Source: Mucilaginibacter flavidus
Lineage (GTDB): Bacteria; Bacteroidota; Bacteroidia; Sphingobacteriales; Sphingobacteriaceae
Reading direction: 5' to 3'
Assembly: GCF_024055575.1 (NCBI RefSeq)
Contig: NZ_JAMXOE010000010.1
Span: 124,001-188,000 of the forward strand
DNA length: 64,000 bases
In this document: piece by piece, positions 25,526 through 35,329 of the stretch
How the letters are laid out: each line of letters begins with the position of its first letter
Numbering within the stretch: the first letter of the stretch is position 1
Notes under the pieces: generated by a model
Told to the model about the DNA's origin: nothing
The model's database searches: none
What the model saw: only the letters and a program-made list of their open reading frames with translations
Position numbers and translations under genes: made by a program

Positions 25526-27401
25526 TTATTCTGTTACCCTTACCTTCAAGAAACTTGGGTTTGCCTTTGATGTGTAAACCCGGTGTGTTGCTTTTTTAAA
25601 GGCAGTGCTGTCACATTTCATAATGTCTACAAAAGTTTGCGGGTTGCGGTCAATCAGCGGGAACCAGGTGCTTTGTACCTGCACCATTATTTTGTGGCCT
25701 TTTTTAAAGGTATGCAATACATCCTGCAGTTCCCAATTTACCGGGGTGACTTTGCCGGGGGTAAACGGTTCCGGTTTTTCAATTGAGACGCGATACTTGC
25801 CGCGGATCGGCTCGCTGCGTACCATTTGCTGGTAACCAGCCATCTTTACATCCTTTCCGGTAAATTTATTGTTCGATGCCGTATCGGGATAAACATCCAA
25901 AACCTTCACCACAAAATCGGCATCGGTGCCGGTGGTTGATACTTTTAGGTTTGCCCAAATGTTGCCGGCTATAGTAACGTCCTTGTCCAGTACATCTGTT
26001 GTATAGTTGAGCAAATCTTTCCGGTCAGCCAAAAAGCGCTGGTCGGCGGTCATGTATTCGCGGTCCATGTCCATGCTTTTATGATTCAGGAATGGTATCG
26101 GGTTATTAGGATCTGATACATATTCATCATAACTATCCTTGCCATCGGCAGGTGCATTAAACGACAGTTTTCCGCCGGGCAGTAGATACAGTTGCCTCTC
26201 TTCGGCCTCTTTTGGTGGCCAGGTTTTATACTCTTTCCATTTGTTTACGCCCGTTTTCAAAAGTATTGACCGGGGCAATGTTCATATCTGTACCTTTCAG
26301 GTAATGACTAAAGAATTTAAATTCGATATCGTCCCTATAATGCGGGCCGGTTGGGCCGCCAAAATCAACATCGCCCAGGTGATCGCCTGCGCCGCGTGCC
26401 CAGCCGCCGTGTACCCAGGGACCCATGGCAAAGTAAATTGGTGTTTTAGGATTACTCTTTACCAGTGTTTTGTAGGTGTTTATGGCACCATATAAATCCT
26501 CGGCATCGTACCAGCCGCCGGTAACTAATACAGCGGTTTTAATATCGTGCAGGTGATATAACACATTGCGGTCTTTCCAGTGCTGGTCGTAATCCGGGTG
26601 GTCCATCATTTCGTTCCAAAGGCGGATGGTATCTTTATAATACTTGTCGTTTGTGTTTTTCATTGGGCCCATCTTCAAAAAGAAGTCGTACCCATCATTA
26701 GTGCCCGGGTTAAACCGACCGCCGCGACGTTGGGTTGGTTTATCATCCTGCCTGTTGGTAAAACCTGGGTAAAACCCAAAGTTGGCTACCAAAAAGAATG
26801 CACCATTGTGCCAGCCGTCATCGCGCCATAAATCAGACATAGGTGCCTGGGGTGATGCCGCTACTAAAGCCGGGTGGCGGCTTAACAAGGCAGCGGTTGT
26901 ATAAAAACCAGGGTACGATATACCCCAAACACCCACTTTCCCTGTATTGTTCGGTATGTTTTTTAGCAGCCACTCGATGGTATCGTAAGTGTCGGTGCCT
27001 TCATCAACATCGGTATTGGCGCTGTGGTCTTCCTTTTCGGGCATCATTTCTTCAAAGATACCTTCGCTCATGTAGCGGCCGCGTACATCCTGGTAAACAA
27101 AAATATAACCATCGTGCACAAAGGCCGGCGAAGGGCCAATACTGCCTTTATACTTATCGGCACCATAGGGACCTACGCTGTAAGGGGTGCGGTCCATCAT
27201 AAAAGGATATTTCTTCGATTGGTCCTTAGGCACGTAAACCGAAGTGAATAGCTTTTTGCCATCACGCATCGGGATTTGATATTCGTATTTTGTGTAGTTG
27301 TCCTTTACGTACGTGGCTTCGGCGTTGTTGCCGCCTGGCTGGGCGAAGGTTACGGGCGCTAAAAGCGTAAAGCAAAAAGCAAGAAGTAAAAGTTTTTTCA
27401 T
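25526..27401 (-). pseudogene. CocE/NonD family hydrolase, frameshifted
   Basis: Two frames together make one X-Pro-dipeptidyl-peptidase/CocE-type hydrolase of about 620 residues. The first (27401-26226) has a signal peptide (LLLLAFCFTLLAPVTFAQ), YEYQIPMRDGKKLFTSVYVP, the nucleophile Ser in GVWGISYPGFYTTAALL and most of the alpha/beta fold. The second (from 26278) supplies TGVNKWKEYKTWPP and the C-terminal jelly-roll ending FLKVRVTE. Removing one A from the run at 26254-26257 restores a single frame through NTFE-TGVNKW. It is either a recent mutation or a sequencing error. The enzyme would be periplasmic and act on peptides or esters. Confidence 0.85.
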
Positions 27402-27438
27402 TATCCGTTATTAACGCTTAAAAGTAAGCATTTAAACA

Positions 27439-27466
27439 AAAAAGACAACCGGTTTGGGTTGTCTTC
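27439..27466 (-). terminator. Terminator downstream of pgk
   Basis: On the minus strand AAGACAACC/GGTTGTCTT with a short loop is followed by TTTTTTG. It lies between pgk and the hydrolase gene and ends pgk transcription. Confidence 0.8.
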
Positions 27467-27485
27467 ATAAAATCGTTACGTTATT

Positions 27486-27570
27486 GATGAGTTGATTTGA
27501 AGATTTGGTAATTTGAAGATTGCAAGCGCTTTATCATCTTCAAATCAGCTCATTTTCAAATCATCAAATT
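27486..27570. repeat. ATTTGAAG-word inverted repeat at the pgk stop
   Basis: The left arm has GTTGATTTGAAGATTTGG and AATTTGAAGAT; the right arm has ATCTTCAAATCAG and TTTTCAAATCATCAAATTA. It begins right at the pgk stop codon. Same word family as 10703-10809. Confidence 0.75.
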
Positions 27571-28759
27571 ATTCATTAATCGCCTTCACACCCGGCAATT
27601 CCTTGCCTTCCATATACTCTAGCAATGCCCCGCCGCCGGTTGACACGTAGCTCACGTCATCGGTCATGCCAAATTTGGCCACAGCTGCAGCAGAATCGCC
27701 ACCGCCGATAAGCGAAAATGCGCCATTGTCGGTAGCTTTAGCCACTGCATCGGCAATGGCTTTTGTACCCGCCAAAAATTTCTCCATTTCAAAAACGCCC
27801 ATCGGGCCGTTCCAAAGTATAGTTTTTGATTCTTCAACAACCTTGCTGAATAGTTTAATAGTTTCAGGGCCAATATCCAATCCCATCCAGTTATCCGGGA
27901 TTTTGCCTGTTTTTGCAATATCAGTTTTTGCATCGTTCGAAAATGCATCGGCAATAACATTATCTACGGGTAATAACAGGTTTACGCCTTTTTCTTTTGC
28001 TTTTTTAACCAGGCTAAGAGCCAGATCAAGTTTGTCGGCTTCAACCAATGATGTACCAATAGTACCGCCATCGGCTTTAGCGAAAGTGTAAGCCATGCCA
28101 CCGCCTATTATAAGATTATCTACTTTATCAAGCAGTTTTTCTATCAGCTCGATCTTGTCAGACACTTTTGAACCGCCCATAATGGCAGTAAATGGCTTTG
28201 GGGCATTGTTTAATATCTTTTCGGCGTTTTGCAATTCGGCAGCCATCAGGTAGCCAAAGTATTTGGCATTAGTGAAAAATTGTGCAATTATAGCTGTCGA
28301 AGCGTGTGCGCGGTGTGCTGTACCAAATGCATCGTTAACGTAAATATCGCCCAGTTTTGAAAGTTTTTTAGCAAAATCCTTGTCTCCTTTTTCCTCCTCT
28401 TTATAAAAGCGTAGGTTTTCGAGCAACAGCACCTCGCCTTTACCCAGGGCCTTTGCTTTGCTTTCAGCGGCGGCGCCAATGCAGTCATCTGCAAACTGAA
28501 CCTGTTGGCCCAATAAATCAGATAAATGCGAAACTATATGCTTCAATGAATATTTTTCTTCAGGTCCGCCTTTTGGCCTGCCCAGGTGTGACATCAGGAT
28601 AACTGCCCCGCCGTCATTCAATATTTTTTTTATCGTCGGCAATGCTGCCGTCATCCGGTTATCGTCGGTAATGTTATAGTTTTCATCAAGAGGAACGTTA
28701 AAGTCAACCCTTATGAGGGCTTTTTTTCCTGAAAAGCTAATTTGATCTACTGTTTTCAT
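27569..28759 (-). CDS. pgk: Phosphoglycerate kinase
   Basis: A 396-residue glycolytic kinase that transfers phosphate between 1,3-bisphosphoglycerate and ADP. Motifs include ALIRVDFNVPLDENYNI, ILMSHLGRPKGGPEEKYSL, LLLENLRFYKEEEKGD, IMGGSKVSDKIELIEKL and FSLIGGGDSAAAV. Full length. Its promoter region holds a triplicated 13-bp direct repeat. gap lies 1.5 kb away on the same strand but separated by two other genes, so they are not one operon. Confidence 0.98.
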   Translation of the reverse strand: MKTVDQISFSGKKALIRVDFNVPLDENYNITDDNRMTAALPTIKKILNDGGAVILMSHLGRPKGGPEEKYSLKHIVSHLSDLLGQQVQFADDCIGAAAESKAKALGKGEVLLLENLRFYKEEEKGDKDFAKKLSKLGDIYVNDAFGTAHRAHASTAIIAQFFTNAKYFGYLMAAELQNAEKILNNAPKPFTAIMGGSKVSDKIELIEKLLDKVDNLIIGGGMAYTFAKADGGTIGTSLVEADKLDLALSLVKKAKEKGVNLLLPVDNVIADAFSNDAKTDIAKTGKIPDNWMGLDIGPETIKLFSKVVEESKTILWNGPMGVFEMEKFLAGTKAIADAVAKATDNGAFSLIGGGDSAAAVAKFGMTDDVSYVSTGGGALLEYMEGKELPGVKAINE

Positions 28760-28768
28760 AATGTTTGA

Positions 28769-28799
28769 TGCAAATGGTTAATGCAAATGGTTAATGCAA
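28769..28799. repeat. 13-bp direct repeat upstream of pgk
   Basis: TGCAAATGGTTAA occurs twice in tandem plus a partial third copy (TGCAA), directly before the pgk start. It could be an operator; it could equally be another word-type repeat. Confidence 0.65.
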
Positions 28800-28883
28800 G
28801 CGATTTTTCGAGCCGCCAAATTCAGCATTTTAATTCCAAATTGGAAAGTAAATGTTAAAAAGGTGTTTTAATTAATAAAAACA

Positions 28884-29321
28884 TCACTGAATTTTAACAT
28901 ACATTACATAATGAGGACCTATGTCGGGTACTTCAAACTCAGGGGGAATTGTTTCAAACCCCATATTCAAATAAAATTGGCGGGCACTTTTACGCGCATT
29001 ACACCACAAATAATTTGCTTTTTGCCCGTGCAGATAAACTATTGCAAAATTTAACAACTGGTTACCCAGGCCTCTGCCCCGGTATTCATCGACTGTCGCC
29101 ATGCCGCGTAACTGGTACCCAACGCCTGTAAACTCTCCATAAGCCTGCGGATGAAAGGACGCTATGCAAACAAGTTCATCTCCAACATAATAACCCAAAT
29201 GAAATGCACCGGGTAACGTGTCAGTTGGAAAAATGCATTCTTCGTGGCTTAGTTTCCCTTCGCGCAAAACGTTGTTTCGTATGGCTAATAGTGTATTATC
29301 AATCTTAATAAACTTAATCAT
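28884..29321 (-). CDS. GNAT family N-acetyltransferase
   Basis: A 145-residue acetyl-CoA-dependent acyltransferase. The fold is recognisable from YYVGDELVCIASFHPQ, the acetyl-CoA loop ATVDEYRGRGLGNQLL (R-x-x-G-x-G/A), and NARKSARQFYLNMGFE. The start MIKFIKIDNTLLAIRNNVLR is chosen; the open frame continues 57 codons upstream but that section has no family similarity. Substrate is unknown. It is divergent from the lipoprotein at 29528. Confidence 0.85.
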   Translation of the reverse strand: MIKFIKIDNTLLAIRNNVLREGKLSHEECIFPTDTLPGAFHLGYYVGDELVCIASFHPQAYGEFTGVGYQLRGMATVDEYRGRGLGNQLLNFAIVYLHGQKANYLWCNARKSARQFYLNMGFETIPPEFEVPDIGPHYVMYVKIQ

Positions 29322-29527
29322 GGTTTTTAAATAACTCCCGCGAGGCAAAAATGGCCAATTTTTCCCCAACGGTGCTAACTTATCGCCACGAGTTAATGCT
29401 ACCACAAACGCGGTCTCCGGGCAAATAAGTGCCATTTCGGCGTCAATAGGCGGTTTTTTACAGCTTCGGTAAGAATAGCACAAGTATTGCATTAATATTT
29501 ACGCAGGGCCTATAGAATCACAATATT

Positions 29528-30175
29528 ATGAAAACAGTATTTTCGTTATTATTAATTTCCGTTATTCTTTGGGGCTGCAGCAAGAAAGCTGATATAACGC
29601 CTGTAAAATCAACAGATACGAGCAAAACTGCCGGCCCTACAAATCCCATTTCGGCAAAACCAGATTCGACTGTAAAATTAACAAATGACGACACCGCACA
29701 TATGGCCGCCTTTATTATCTATGCCCAAAAAGTTAAAACCAACGTATCGGGCAAAATCCTGGTGATGGCGTTTGACGAAAATGTGAATATTTTTTTACTG
29801 GCTGAAGGGTATCAAAAAACTTCGGCCATACATTTGAACGAGGACTGGAAAAAAACGTCGCTGGCAGCTTTTGATTTTACAACGGTAAACCAAGACGGCC
29901 AAACCACATTTAACTCAATAGATGATAACTTAAACAATGTGAAGTTTAAGACTATATCAGATACCACCATAAACGGGGTCCATGTAAAAAAAGTTAATGT
30001 TCACCGCAAACTTACTTTTTCTAAAGTTTACGGGTCGGCCGATCTGGCAACTGATCAGCAAAACCTGCTGCTTGCCAAAACCGATGAGTTGATTACTTTT
30101 TCATCGTACACCTATTATAATCAGAAAAATTACCCTGTTACCAGCGCTGTTGCGTACGTGCAGTATGTGAAGTAA
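29528..30175 (+). CDS. Lipoprotein of unknown function
   Basis: A 215-residue lipoprotein: VFSLLLISVILWGCSKK is a signal peptide with lipobox LWGC, followed by a Thr/Ser/Pro-rich linker (about residues 20-50). The folded part (TAHMAAFIIYAQKV onward) has no motif I can name. Convergent with gap, separated by a word-repeat. No obvious partner gene. Confidence 0.7.
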   Translation: MKTVFSLLLISVILWGCSKKADITPVKSTDTSKTAGPTNPISAKPDSTVKLTNDDTAHMAAFIIYAQKVKTNVSGKILVMAFDENVNIFLLAEGYQKTSAIHLNEDWKKTSLAAFDFTTVNQDGQTTFNSIDDNLNNVKFKTISDTTINGVHVKKVNVHRKLTFSKVYGSADLATDQQNLLLAKTDELITFSSYTYYNQKNYPVTSAVAYVQYVK

Positions 30176-30290
30176 GTTGATTAAGTTAGATTAGGTTGAC
30201 TTGGTTGATTAGGTTATGTACTTCGTAGCATGTAATGTTTGACGGCTGCAATATTCACCTAACTCAATCAACTTAATCCAACTTTATCAA
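30176..30290. repeat. TTGATTAGG-word inverted repeat overlapping the gap stop
   Basis: The left arm has GTTGATTAAG, GATTAGGTTGACTTGG, TTGATTAGG words; the right arm has the complement ACCTAACTCAATCAACTTAA. The right arm encodes the final residues of GAPDH (about DKVGLS) and its stop codon. Confidence 0.8.
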
Positions 30291-31281
30291 TATATAAACT
30301 AATCCTCTCCACCAAATCAGCAAGGCGGCCCGAGTAGCCCATTTCGTTATCATACCAGCCCACAACTTTTACCAGGCCACCAACTATCGAAGTAAGCTGA
30401 GCATCAAAGATGCAACTGTGGGTGTTGCCTAATATATCAGTCGATACGATTGGGTCTTCGGTGTATTCCAAAACATTCTTCATTGCGCCCTCTGCCGCCT
30501 GTTTAAAAGCTATGTTTATAGCTTCAACGGTAGGTTGTTTTTTGAGGCTGCAGGTAAAATCAGTTAGTGAGCCATTTAGCACAGGTACTCGTATTCCCGC
30601 CCCACCGAGCCGGCCCTCCAAATGCGGGAAGATGGCCGTTATGGCTTTAGCAGCCCCGGTGGTAGTTGGAATAATTGAACCGGACGCGGCCCTTGCCCTG
30701 CGTAGATCTTTGTGCGGCGCATCGTGCAGGCTTTGATCGCCCGTCATGGAGTGCACGGTGGTGATATAACCATCAATAATGCCCCAGTTAGTGTCAAGTA
30801 TTTTAACCATGGCTGCAACATTATTAGTGGTACATGATGCGTTTGATAAAATTGGTGACGTAAGATCAATTTGCCCATCGTTAACGCCGAGTACAACTGT
30901 AGGTATACCTTTATCACTGGCGGGAGCAGATATAATTACTTGCTTAGCCCCGGCTACTAAGTGCTGTTCGGCACCCTGCTTTGAGGTGAATTTGCCGGTT
31001 GATTCTATTACCAAATCGATATCCAGCTCTTTCCACGGCAAATTTGACGGACTCGCTTCGGTAAGAATTTTTATAGCGTGGCCGTTAACAATTAAATGGT
31101 TTTCGTCAAAATCAACTGTTCCTTTAAAGCCACGATGTACTGAGTCGTATTTAAAAAGGTGTGCAAGGGTTTTGGTATCTGCAAGGTCGTTAATGGCAAC
31201 AACTGCTATATTTTCCCGGGTTAAAATATTACGTAAAAATACACGGCCTATACGCCCGAAGCCGTTTATGGCAATTCTCAT
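30268..31281 (-). CDS. gap: Glyceraldehyde-3-phosphate dehydrogenase
   Basis: A 337-residue glycolytic dehydrogenase. N-terminal NAD-binding INGFGRIGRVFLRN, the catalytic Cys in SNASCTTNNVAAMVK, His in HSMTGDQSLHDAPHKDLRRAR, and C-terminal GWYDNEMGYSGRLADLVERI. Full length; its last six residues are contributed by an intergenic repeat, beyond the usual end of the fold. It has a clear promoter at 31302-31330. Confidence 0.98.
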   Translation of the reverse strand: MRIAINGFGRIGRVFLRNILTRENIAVVAINDLADTKTLAHLFKYDSVHRGFKGTVDFDENHLIVNGHAIKILTEASPSNLPWKELDIDLVIESTGKFTSKQGAEQHLVAGAKQVIISAPASDKGIPTVVLGVNDGQIDLTSPILSNASCTTNNVAAMVKILDTNWGIIDGYITTVHSMTGDQSLHDAPHKDLRRARAASGSIIPTTTGAAKAITAIFPHLEGRLGGAGIRVPVLNGSLTDFTCSLKKQPTVEAINIAFKQAAEGAMKNVLEYTEDPIVSTDILGNTHSCIFDAQLTSIVGGLVKVVGWYDNEMGYSGRLADLVERISLYIDKVGLS

Positions 31282-31301
31282 AGTAGCGGTTTATATGGCA
31301 A

Positions 31302-31330
31302 CAAATTTACGGTTTAACAATCAGAGACAA
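31302..31330 (-). promoter_or_regulatory. Promoter of gap
   Basis: On the minus strand TTG, an 18-base spacer, then TAAATTTG (31309-31302). It gives a leader of about 17 nt. Confidence 0.6.
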
Positions 31331-31371
31331 GAAAGAACCGTGGCAATAGGATTTTAATATTACAATAAAAT

Positions 31372-31396
31372 AAAAAAGCCGGGATATTTCCCGGCT
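31372..31396 (-). terminator. Terminator of the WecA-like gene
   Basis: The stem GCCGGGA/TCCCGGC with a short loop is followed on the minus strand by TTTTTTATTTT. Confidence 0.9.
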
Positions 31397-31425
31397 CCGT
31401 TGTTGTTGTTATTTATTGCTTGCAA

Positions 31426-32529
31426 TCAAACAAATAAATTCCGGAGTGCCAGGCTTTCGCGTTCTTTTGAGCGAAGAAAAAAGGTGATCAACCAGTTAAA
31501 CGCCATGGACATTAATACAATTAAAATAATAAGTACTGTATTGCCATATTCTTTTAATAACAGTACCATAAATATGGTTAAAATATTAGCGGCAGTTAAA
31601 ATAAGCGTAGTTTGTAAATGGCTGAAACCCAGTTTTAACATGCGGTGATGTATGTGATTACGATCGGCTACAAAAGGAGAGCCGCCGTTTGCAATACGCA
31701 CAACAAAAACTCTGATTGTATCAAATATGGGGCCTATCAAAATGGCAACTGCCAGTGCCGGGGCCTCGTAGATTCCGGGCAGATTGTTAGGGGCAAGCAT
31801 ATTTACCTGGATAAACTTTAATGCCATTACTGCCGATATTAAGCCAATCAGCAATGAGCCGGTATCGCCCATAAATATTTTAGCGGGCGTAATATTAAAG
31901 CGTAAAAAGCCTAAAATTGAGCCGGACATTGCAAATGAAACTGCCGCCAACTCATACTGCTTAATGTATATGAATAATATTGCAAAGGCGCCGTTTGCTA
32001 TGATTCCGGTAGTAGCGGCGAGACCGTCGATACCATCAATCAAATTGAAAGCGTTAACCACCAGCAGGATTAATAAAATTGACAGACCGGCGCTTACTAC
32101 GTATGGCATCTCGTAAATTCCAAATACTCCATACATACCCGTAAGGCGAATATCGCCCAGTATCACCAATATGGCACAAACAACAAATTGTATTACAAAT
32201 TTTGTATTAGAGTTTACACCCGAAAGATCGTCTTTTATACCCATCGCAAACAATATAATACATGCAGTAAGCAAGTAATTTATCGGTAACGATTTATCAG
32301 TCATACAAAACAGGAGTGAAGTTATAGTAAAACCAACAAAAATAGCTACCCCGCCCAACCTTGGTATACCGTGGTCATGCTCTTTTCTGAAATGTCCAAG
32401 GTCATCGTATAGGTGGCGAAAGCGGGCTACGTGTAAAATTGATGGGATTGCAAATGAAGTTATCAGCAGGGATACGGCGATAATGAAAATGTAATATATA
32501 AATGTGTAATTATGTAGAAAATCCATCAT
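31426..32529 (-). CDS. Polyprenyl-phosphate GlcNAc-1-phosphate transferase, WecA/MraY family
   Basis: A 367-residue membrane enzyme with about ten helices. It joins a sugar-1-phosphate to undecaprenyl phosphate, the first step of a surface polysaccharide. Family motifs are GIKDDLSG, NAFNLIDGIDGLAA, FMGDTGSLLIG and the WecA-type HIHH in ADRNHIHHRMLKLG. HIHH separates it from MraY, and mraY would lie in a division cluster, which this is not. The flanking glycosyltransferase remnant supports a polysaccharide locus. Confidence 0.9.
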   Translation of the reverse strand: MMDFLHNYTFIYYIFIIAVSLLITSFAIPSILHVARFRHLYDDLGHFRKEHDHGIPRLGGVAIFVGFTITSLLFCMTDKSLPINYLLTACIILFAMGIKDDLSGVNSNTKFVIQFVVCAILVILGDIRLTGMYGVFGIYEMPYVVSAGLSILLILLVVNAFNLIDGIDGLAATTGIIANGAFAILFIYIKQYELAAVSFAMSGSILGFLRFNITPAKIFMGDTGSLLIGLISAVMALKFIQVNMLAPNNLPGIYEAPALAVAILIGPIFDTIRVFVVRIANGGSPFVADRNHIHHRMLKLGFSHLQTTLILTAANILTIFMVLLLKEYGNTVLIILIVLMSMAFNWLITFFLRSKERESLALRNLFV

Positions 32530-32643
32530 CTTTAATCGTTTACGCTAATTATACAATAGTTAAATTTAGTGAGTGCAAGTAAATAACAATTGTTAAGTTA
32601 CCCATCCACTTATTATTAACATATTAACATTATTTCATGCTGA

Positions 32644-33369
32644 TTAAAAGTATTGAGTTATCTTACGTATCGGCTTAACTATTAATGCTATAAAAGGGAG
32701 CCTGATACCGTTATTCCTCATGGCCTTCAAATCAAAGAACATTCTTTTTACGCGGGCGGTTATACTTTTGTTGCTCTTTCCGCCTAATTTCATCTTAATT
32801 ATTATTTTTTTTAAATAAAATGTAGTTAACTTATTGACATACAGGTATCTTGTCATTAATTCATAATCTGCTGCAGTTCCATAATCAAGGCGATAAAGGC
32901 CGAATTGATCAAATAAATTGCGTCTGCAGTAAAACGTTGGGTGTGGTGGCATCCATCCGAATTCGAGCTTTCTGCGCGAAATTTGTCCCGAGCGCCATTT
33001 TCGGACAACAGCACCTTTTTCGTTTATATAATCAAGATCGCCATAAATAATATCTGCATTATATTTGCGAAAAGCGTCTGCAATATGGCTTAATACCGAA
33101 TTATCGGTAAAATAATCATCGGCATTCAACATGCCAACAATATCCCCGGTGGCTAATTTGATGCCTTTGTTCATCGCATCGTATATCCCGAGGTCCGGCT
33201 CCGAAACAAAATGATTTACATAATGTGCATAATTATTAATGATGTTGATAGTTTTATCCGTCGAACCTCCGTCGATAATTATATATTCGATGTCGGTATA
33301 ATTCTGGCTTTTAACTGACTCAATGCAGCTTTTTATGGTGCTTTCGGCGTTAAAACAAACGATACCCGA
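32644..33369 (-). pseudogene. Glycosyltransferase family 2, start codon lost
   Basis: Reading on the minus strand from 33369, the frame gives SGIVCFNAESTIKSCIESV, then IIIDGGSTDKTI, FVSEPDLGIYDAMNKG, LNADDYF and HPTFYCRRNLFDQFG: a WcaA-type GT-A glycosyltransferase with the DGGSTD and DxD-like motifs. The first few residues and any start codon are missing; upstream to the next in-frame stop there is no ATG, GTG or TTG. The first internal ATG (33174) would drop the nucleotide-binding N-terminus. The homology stops where the opposite-strand fragment at 33373 begins, so a rearrangement cut the gene. Confidence 0.8.
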
Positions 33370-33372
33370 TTT

Positions 33373-33678
33373 TTGATACCGGTAATACCTGTGTTTATGT
33401 ACCTTTTGTATACTTACCTGGTTAAGTTTATTAAGGTGCGCTACCTCAAAACTATCCCCCTGTTAATTTATATCTCGTTCGGTTTTTTAAGTTTGGCTTA
33501 TTCCGATGCCATATCGTTAAACAAAACGTTCTTTTTAAAGCACTACGGCGCCGACCCTACGCTGACGGAAAAATACCGTATACATTTCGAAGATTTAAAG
33601 CTTAACACAAATAAAAGGCCGGTTTATAACATAAACGATAACAACGTGCTATTCCTTCTTGAAAAATATGAGCGCTAA
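33373..33678 (+). pseudogene. C-terminal fragment of a membrane protein
   Basis: About 100 residues: two hydrophobic helices (PVFMYLLYTYLV, then IPLLIYISFGFLSLAYS) and a soluble tail. There is no ATG; the only candidate start is TTG at the very edge of the headless glycosyltransferase. It looks like the end of a polytopic protein, perhaps another glycosyltransferase of the GT-C type, whose 5' part was removed. Its stop overlaps the start of the next gene (ATGAGCGCTAA), so the two were once coupled. Confidence 0.65.
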
Positions 33679-35248
33679 TCAAAAATCCCCTCACAAAACT
33701 ATTTTAATAATTATTAGTGTGGTTGTGGTATTGCTGGGCGTGCTGCTGGTTTTAATCCCACCGGCGCTTTTTCCTGATCCGGCCAACGGTTTCCATGTTT
33801 TGCGCTGCATGCAGCTGGGCGGGCCTTTTAATACCATGGTAGCGCCCGACCAAAGCGACATCGCCCAAAACTATACTGAATTTATCACATGGTGGGCCCC
33901 AGGGCAATACTTGGTGCCGTATTTTTTTAAATTGATTGCAGGCGTTAATACAGGGCAAGCCATGGCAATAACTGTGGCGTTGGCACAACTGTGCGGATTG
34001 GCCGGCTTTTACAGCTTCTTTAAAAAAATCGGGTTTACGCCGACGATATCAGCGTTAAGCCTTTTATTTATCATCTGCCAAGTTGCGTTTTTTGTTCCAT
34101 ATGTTTTTTATACCGGGGGAGAGGTTTTGCTTTTTGCTTTTGAAGGTTGGTTCTTATATGGATGTGTTGCGCTGCAAAAGCAGGATTGGAAGCTGTTGCT
34201 TTTCGTGCTTCTATCCGGTTGGATGGGCTTCTTCTTTAAATCTTCTTTTTTATGGATGTATATCGCAGGGCTTTTCTGCTTGTGGGCACGGCTATCATTA
34301 AGTAGCCAAGGTATAGTTGAATGGCTAAAGAAGGGGTTATGGATAGGTGTGCCTGCTGCATTATCGCTTGCAGCTATTTATATATTATTCCTTTCAAAAG
34401 GACAAAGCCCGGCGACGGTTTCAAAAGGGTTTAAACTAACTACAGCTACATTTAGCTTCCCGCTGTCAACCCCGCTGCTTTCAGGATTCTCATTGGATGA
34501 TTTTTTTCATGGGCTGTTGTATAATTTTGGGAAACCCATGTTTAGTCATTTCTGGTCGGTTGCGATTGTATTTAGTTTGGCCATATTAAGCTTGTTGTTG
34601 ATTTGGACATTGATAAAATCTGTCCACAATAATAACTACCGGCTTTTTATTTTCGTTTTTTACTTCGGTGCATTATTGTTTTTTGGATTTGCTTATCTAA
34701 AGCAACTTAACATATCTTACGAGGCCCGGCATTTCCGTATTATTGGTATACTGATAGCGCCGGGATTGATTTACGTGGTAAGCAGGTTAAAGCGTGGGTA
34801 TCAACTGGCGTTTACGGTGGTTTGCTTGGGCATTGCAGGTTATAGCGTTAATTATGTGATCAAAGGGTATAATATTAACCAAAATCAAAGCGCAAAAGGC
34901 ACAACCGGTATATCCCAGATTAACATCGACCAACAATCATTAAACGCCATCATGAAATTGGATAGGGAGAACAAAGACGCAACATTTGTTTTCATAGCCA
35001 ACGACGTTAGCCTGGAGGTAATGCATAATCGTGTCATCAACCTTTCGCCGATTGGCGACGACTACAAAATCGACATAGATGATTACAAGTATGATGGTTT
35101 TGCCGGTCCGCTGTTCATTATACTGCCCGAAACCTACAATGGACCAAAGGAGAAGCTGGTAATGAAGAGTTTTCCAGGTTATACTGGTTTTAACCTTTCT
35201 ATGTTAAGCGATAAGTACGTGTTGTATGAGGCGAGGATGAAGAGGTAG
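33668..35248 (+). CDS. Polytopic membrane protein, GT-C glycosyltransferase-like
   Basis: A 526-residue inner-membrane protein with about ten to twelve hydrophobic helices and a C-terminal soluble section of about 130 residues. The first loop after helix 1 contains FPDPANGFHVLRCMQLGGPF and APDQSDIAQNYTEFITWW, where GT-C enzymes hold acidic active-site residues. The family is not certain. The ATG at 33668 overlaps the upstream fragment's stop; a TTG three codons earlier is less likely. In a polysaccharide locus it may add sugars from a lipid-linked donor. Confidence 0.65.
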   Translation: MSANQKSPHKTILIIISVVVVLLGVLLVLIPPALFPDPANGFHVLRCMQLGGPFNTMVAPDQSDIAQNYTEFITWWAPGQYLVPYFFKLIAGVNTGQAMAITVALAQLCGLAGFYSFFKKIGFTPTISALSLLFIICQVAFFVPYVFYTGGEVLLFAFEGWFLYGCVALQKQDWKLLLFVLLSGWMGFFFKSSFLWMYIAGLFCLWARLSLSSQGIVEWLKKGLWIGVPAALSLAAIYILFLSKGQSPATVSKGFKLTTATFSFPLSTPLLSGFSLDDFFHGLLYNFGKPMFSHFWSVAIVFSLAILSLLLIWTLIKSVHNNNYRLFIFVFYFGALLFFGFAYLKQLNISYEARHFRIIGILIAPGLIYVVSRLKRGYQLAFTVVCLGIAGYSVNYVIKGYNINQNQSAKGTTGISQINIDQQSLNAIMKLDRENKDATFVFIANDVSLEVMHNRVINLSPIGDDYKIDIDDYKYDGFAGPLFIILPETYNGPKEKLVMKSFPGYTGFNLSMLSDKYVLYEARMKR

Positions 35249-35250
35249 TT

Positions 35251-35325
35251 GATTGGGTTGATTAAGTTTTTGTGCGGGTCTGATTTCTTAGCCTAATCAA
35301 CCACTCACTTAATCAACCTAATCAA
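35251..35325. repeat. TTGATTAGG-word inverted repeat between convergent genes
   Basis: Left arm GTTGATTGGGTTGATTAAG; right arm ACTTAATCAACCTAATCAAC, plus CCTAATCAACC. It ends four bases before the obgE stop codon. Confidence 0.85.
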
Positions 35326-35329
35326 CTTC

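Noticed and set aside
26226..26278. Programmed frameshift in the CocE-type gene
   Set aside because: The overlap needs a +1 shift at GAAAAC with no slippery motif, rare codon or downstream structure; a mutation or error is simpler.
29322..29492. N-terminal extension of the GNAT protein
   Set aside because: The 57 extra codons do not resemble the family, and the fold begins at the Met at 29321.
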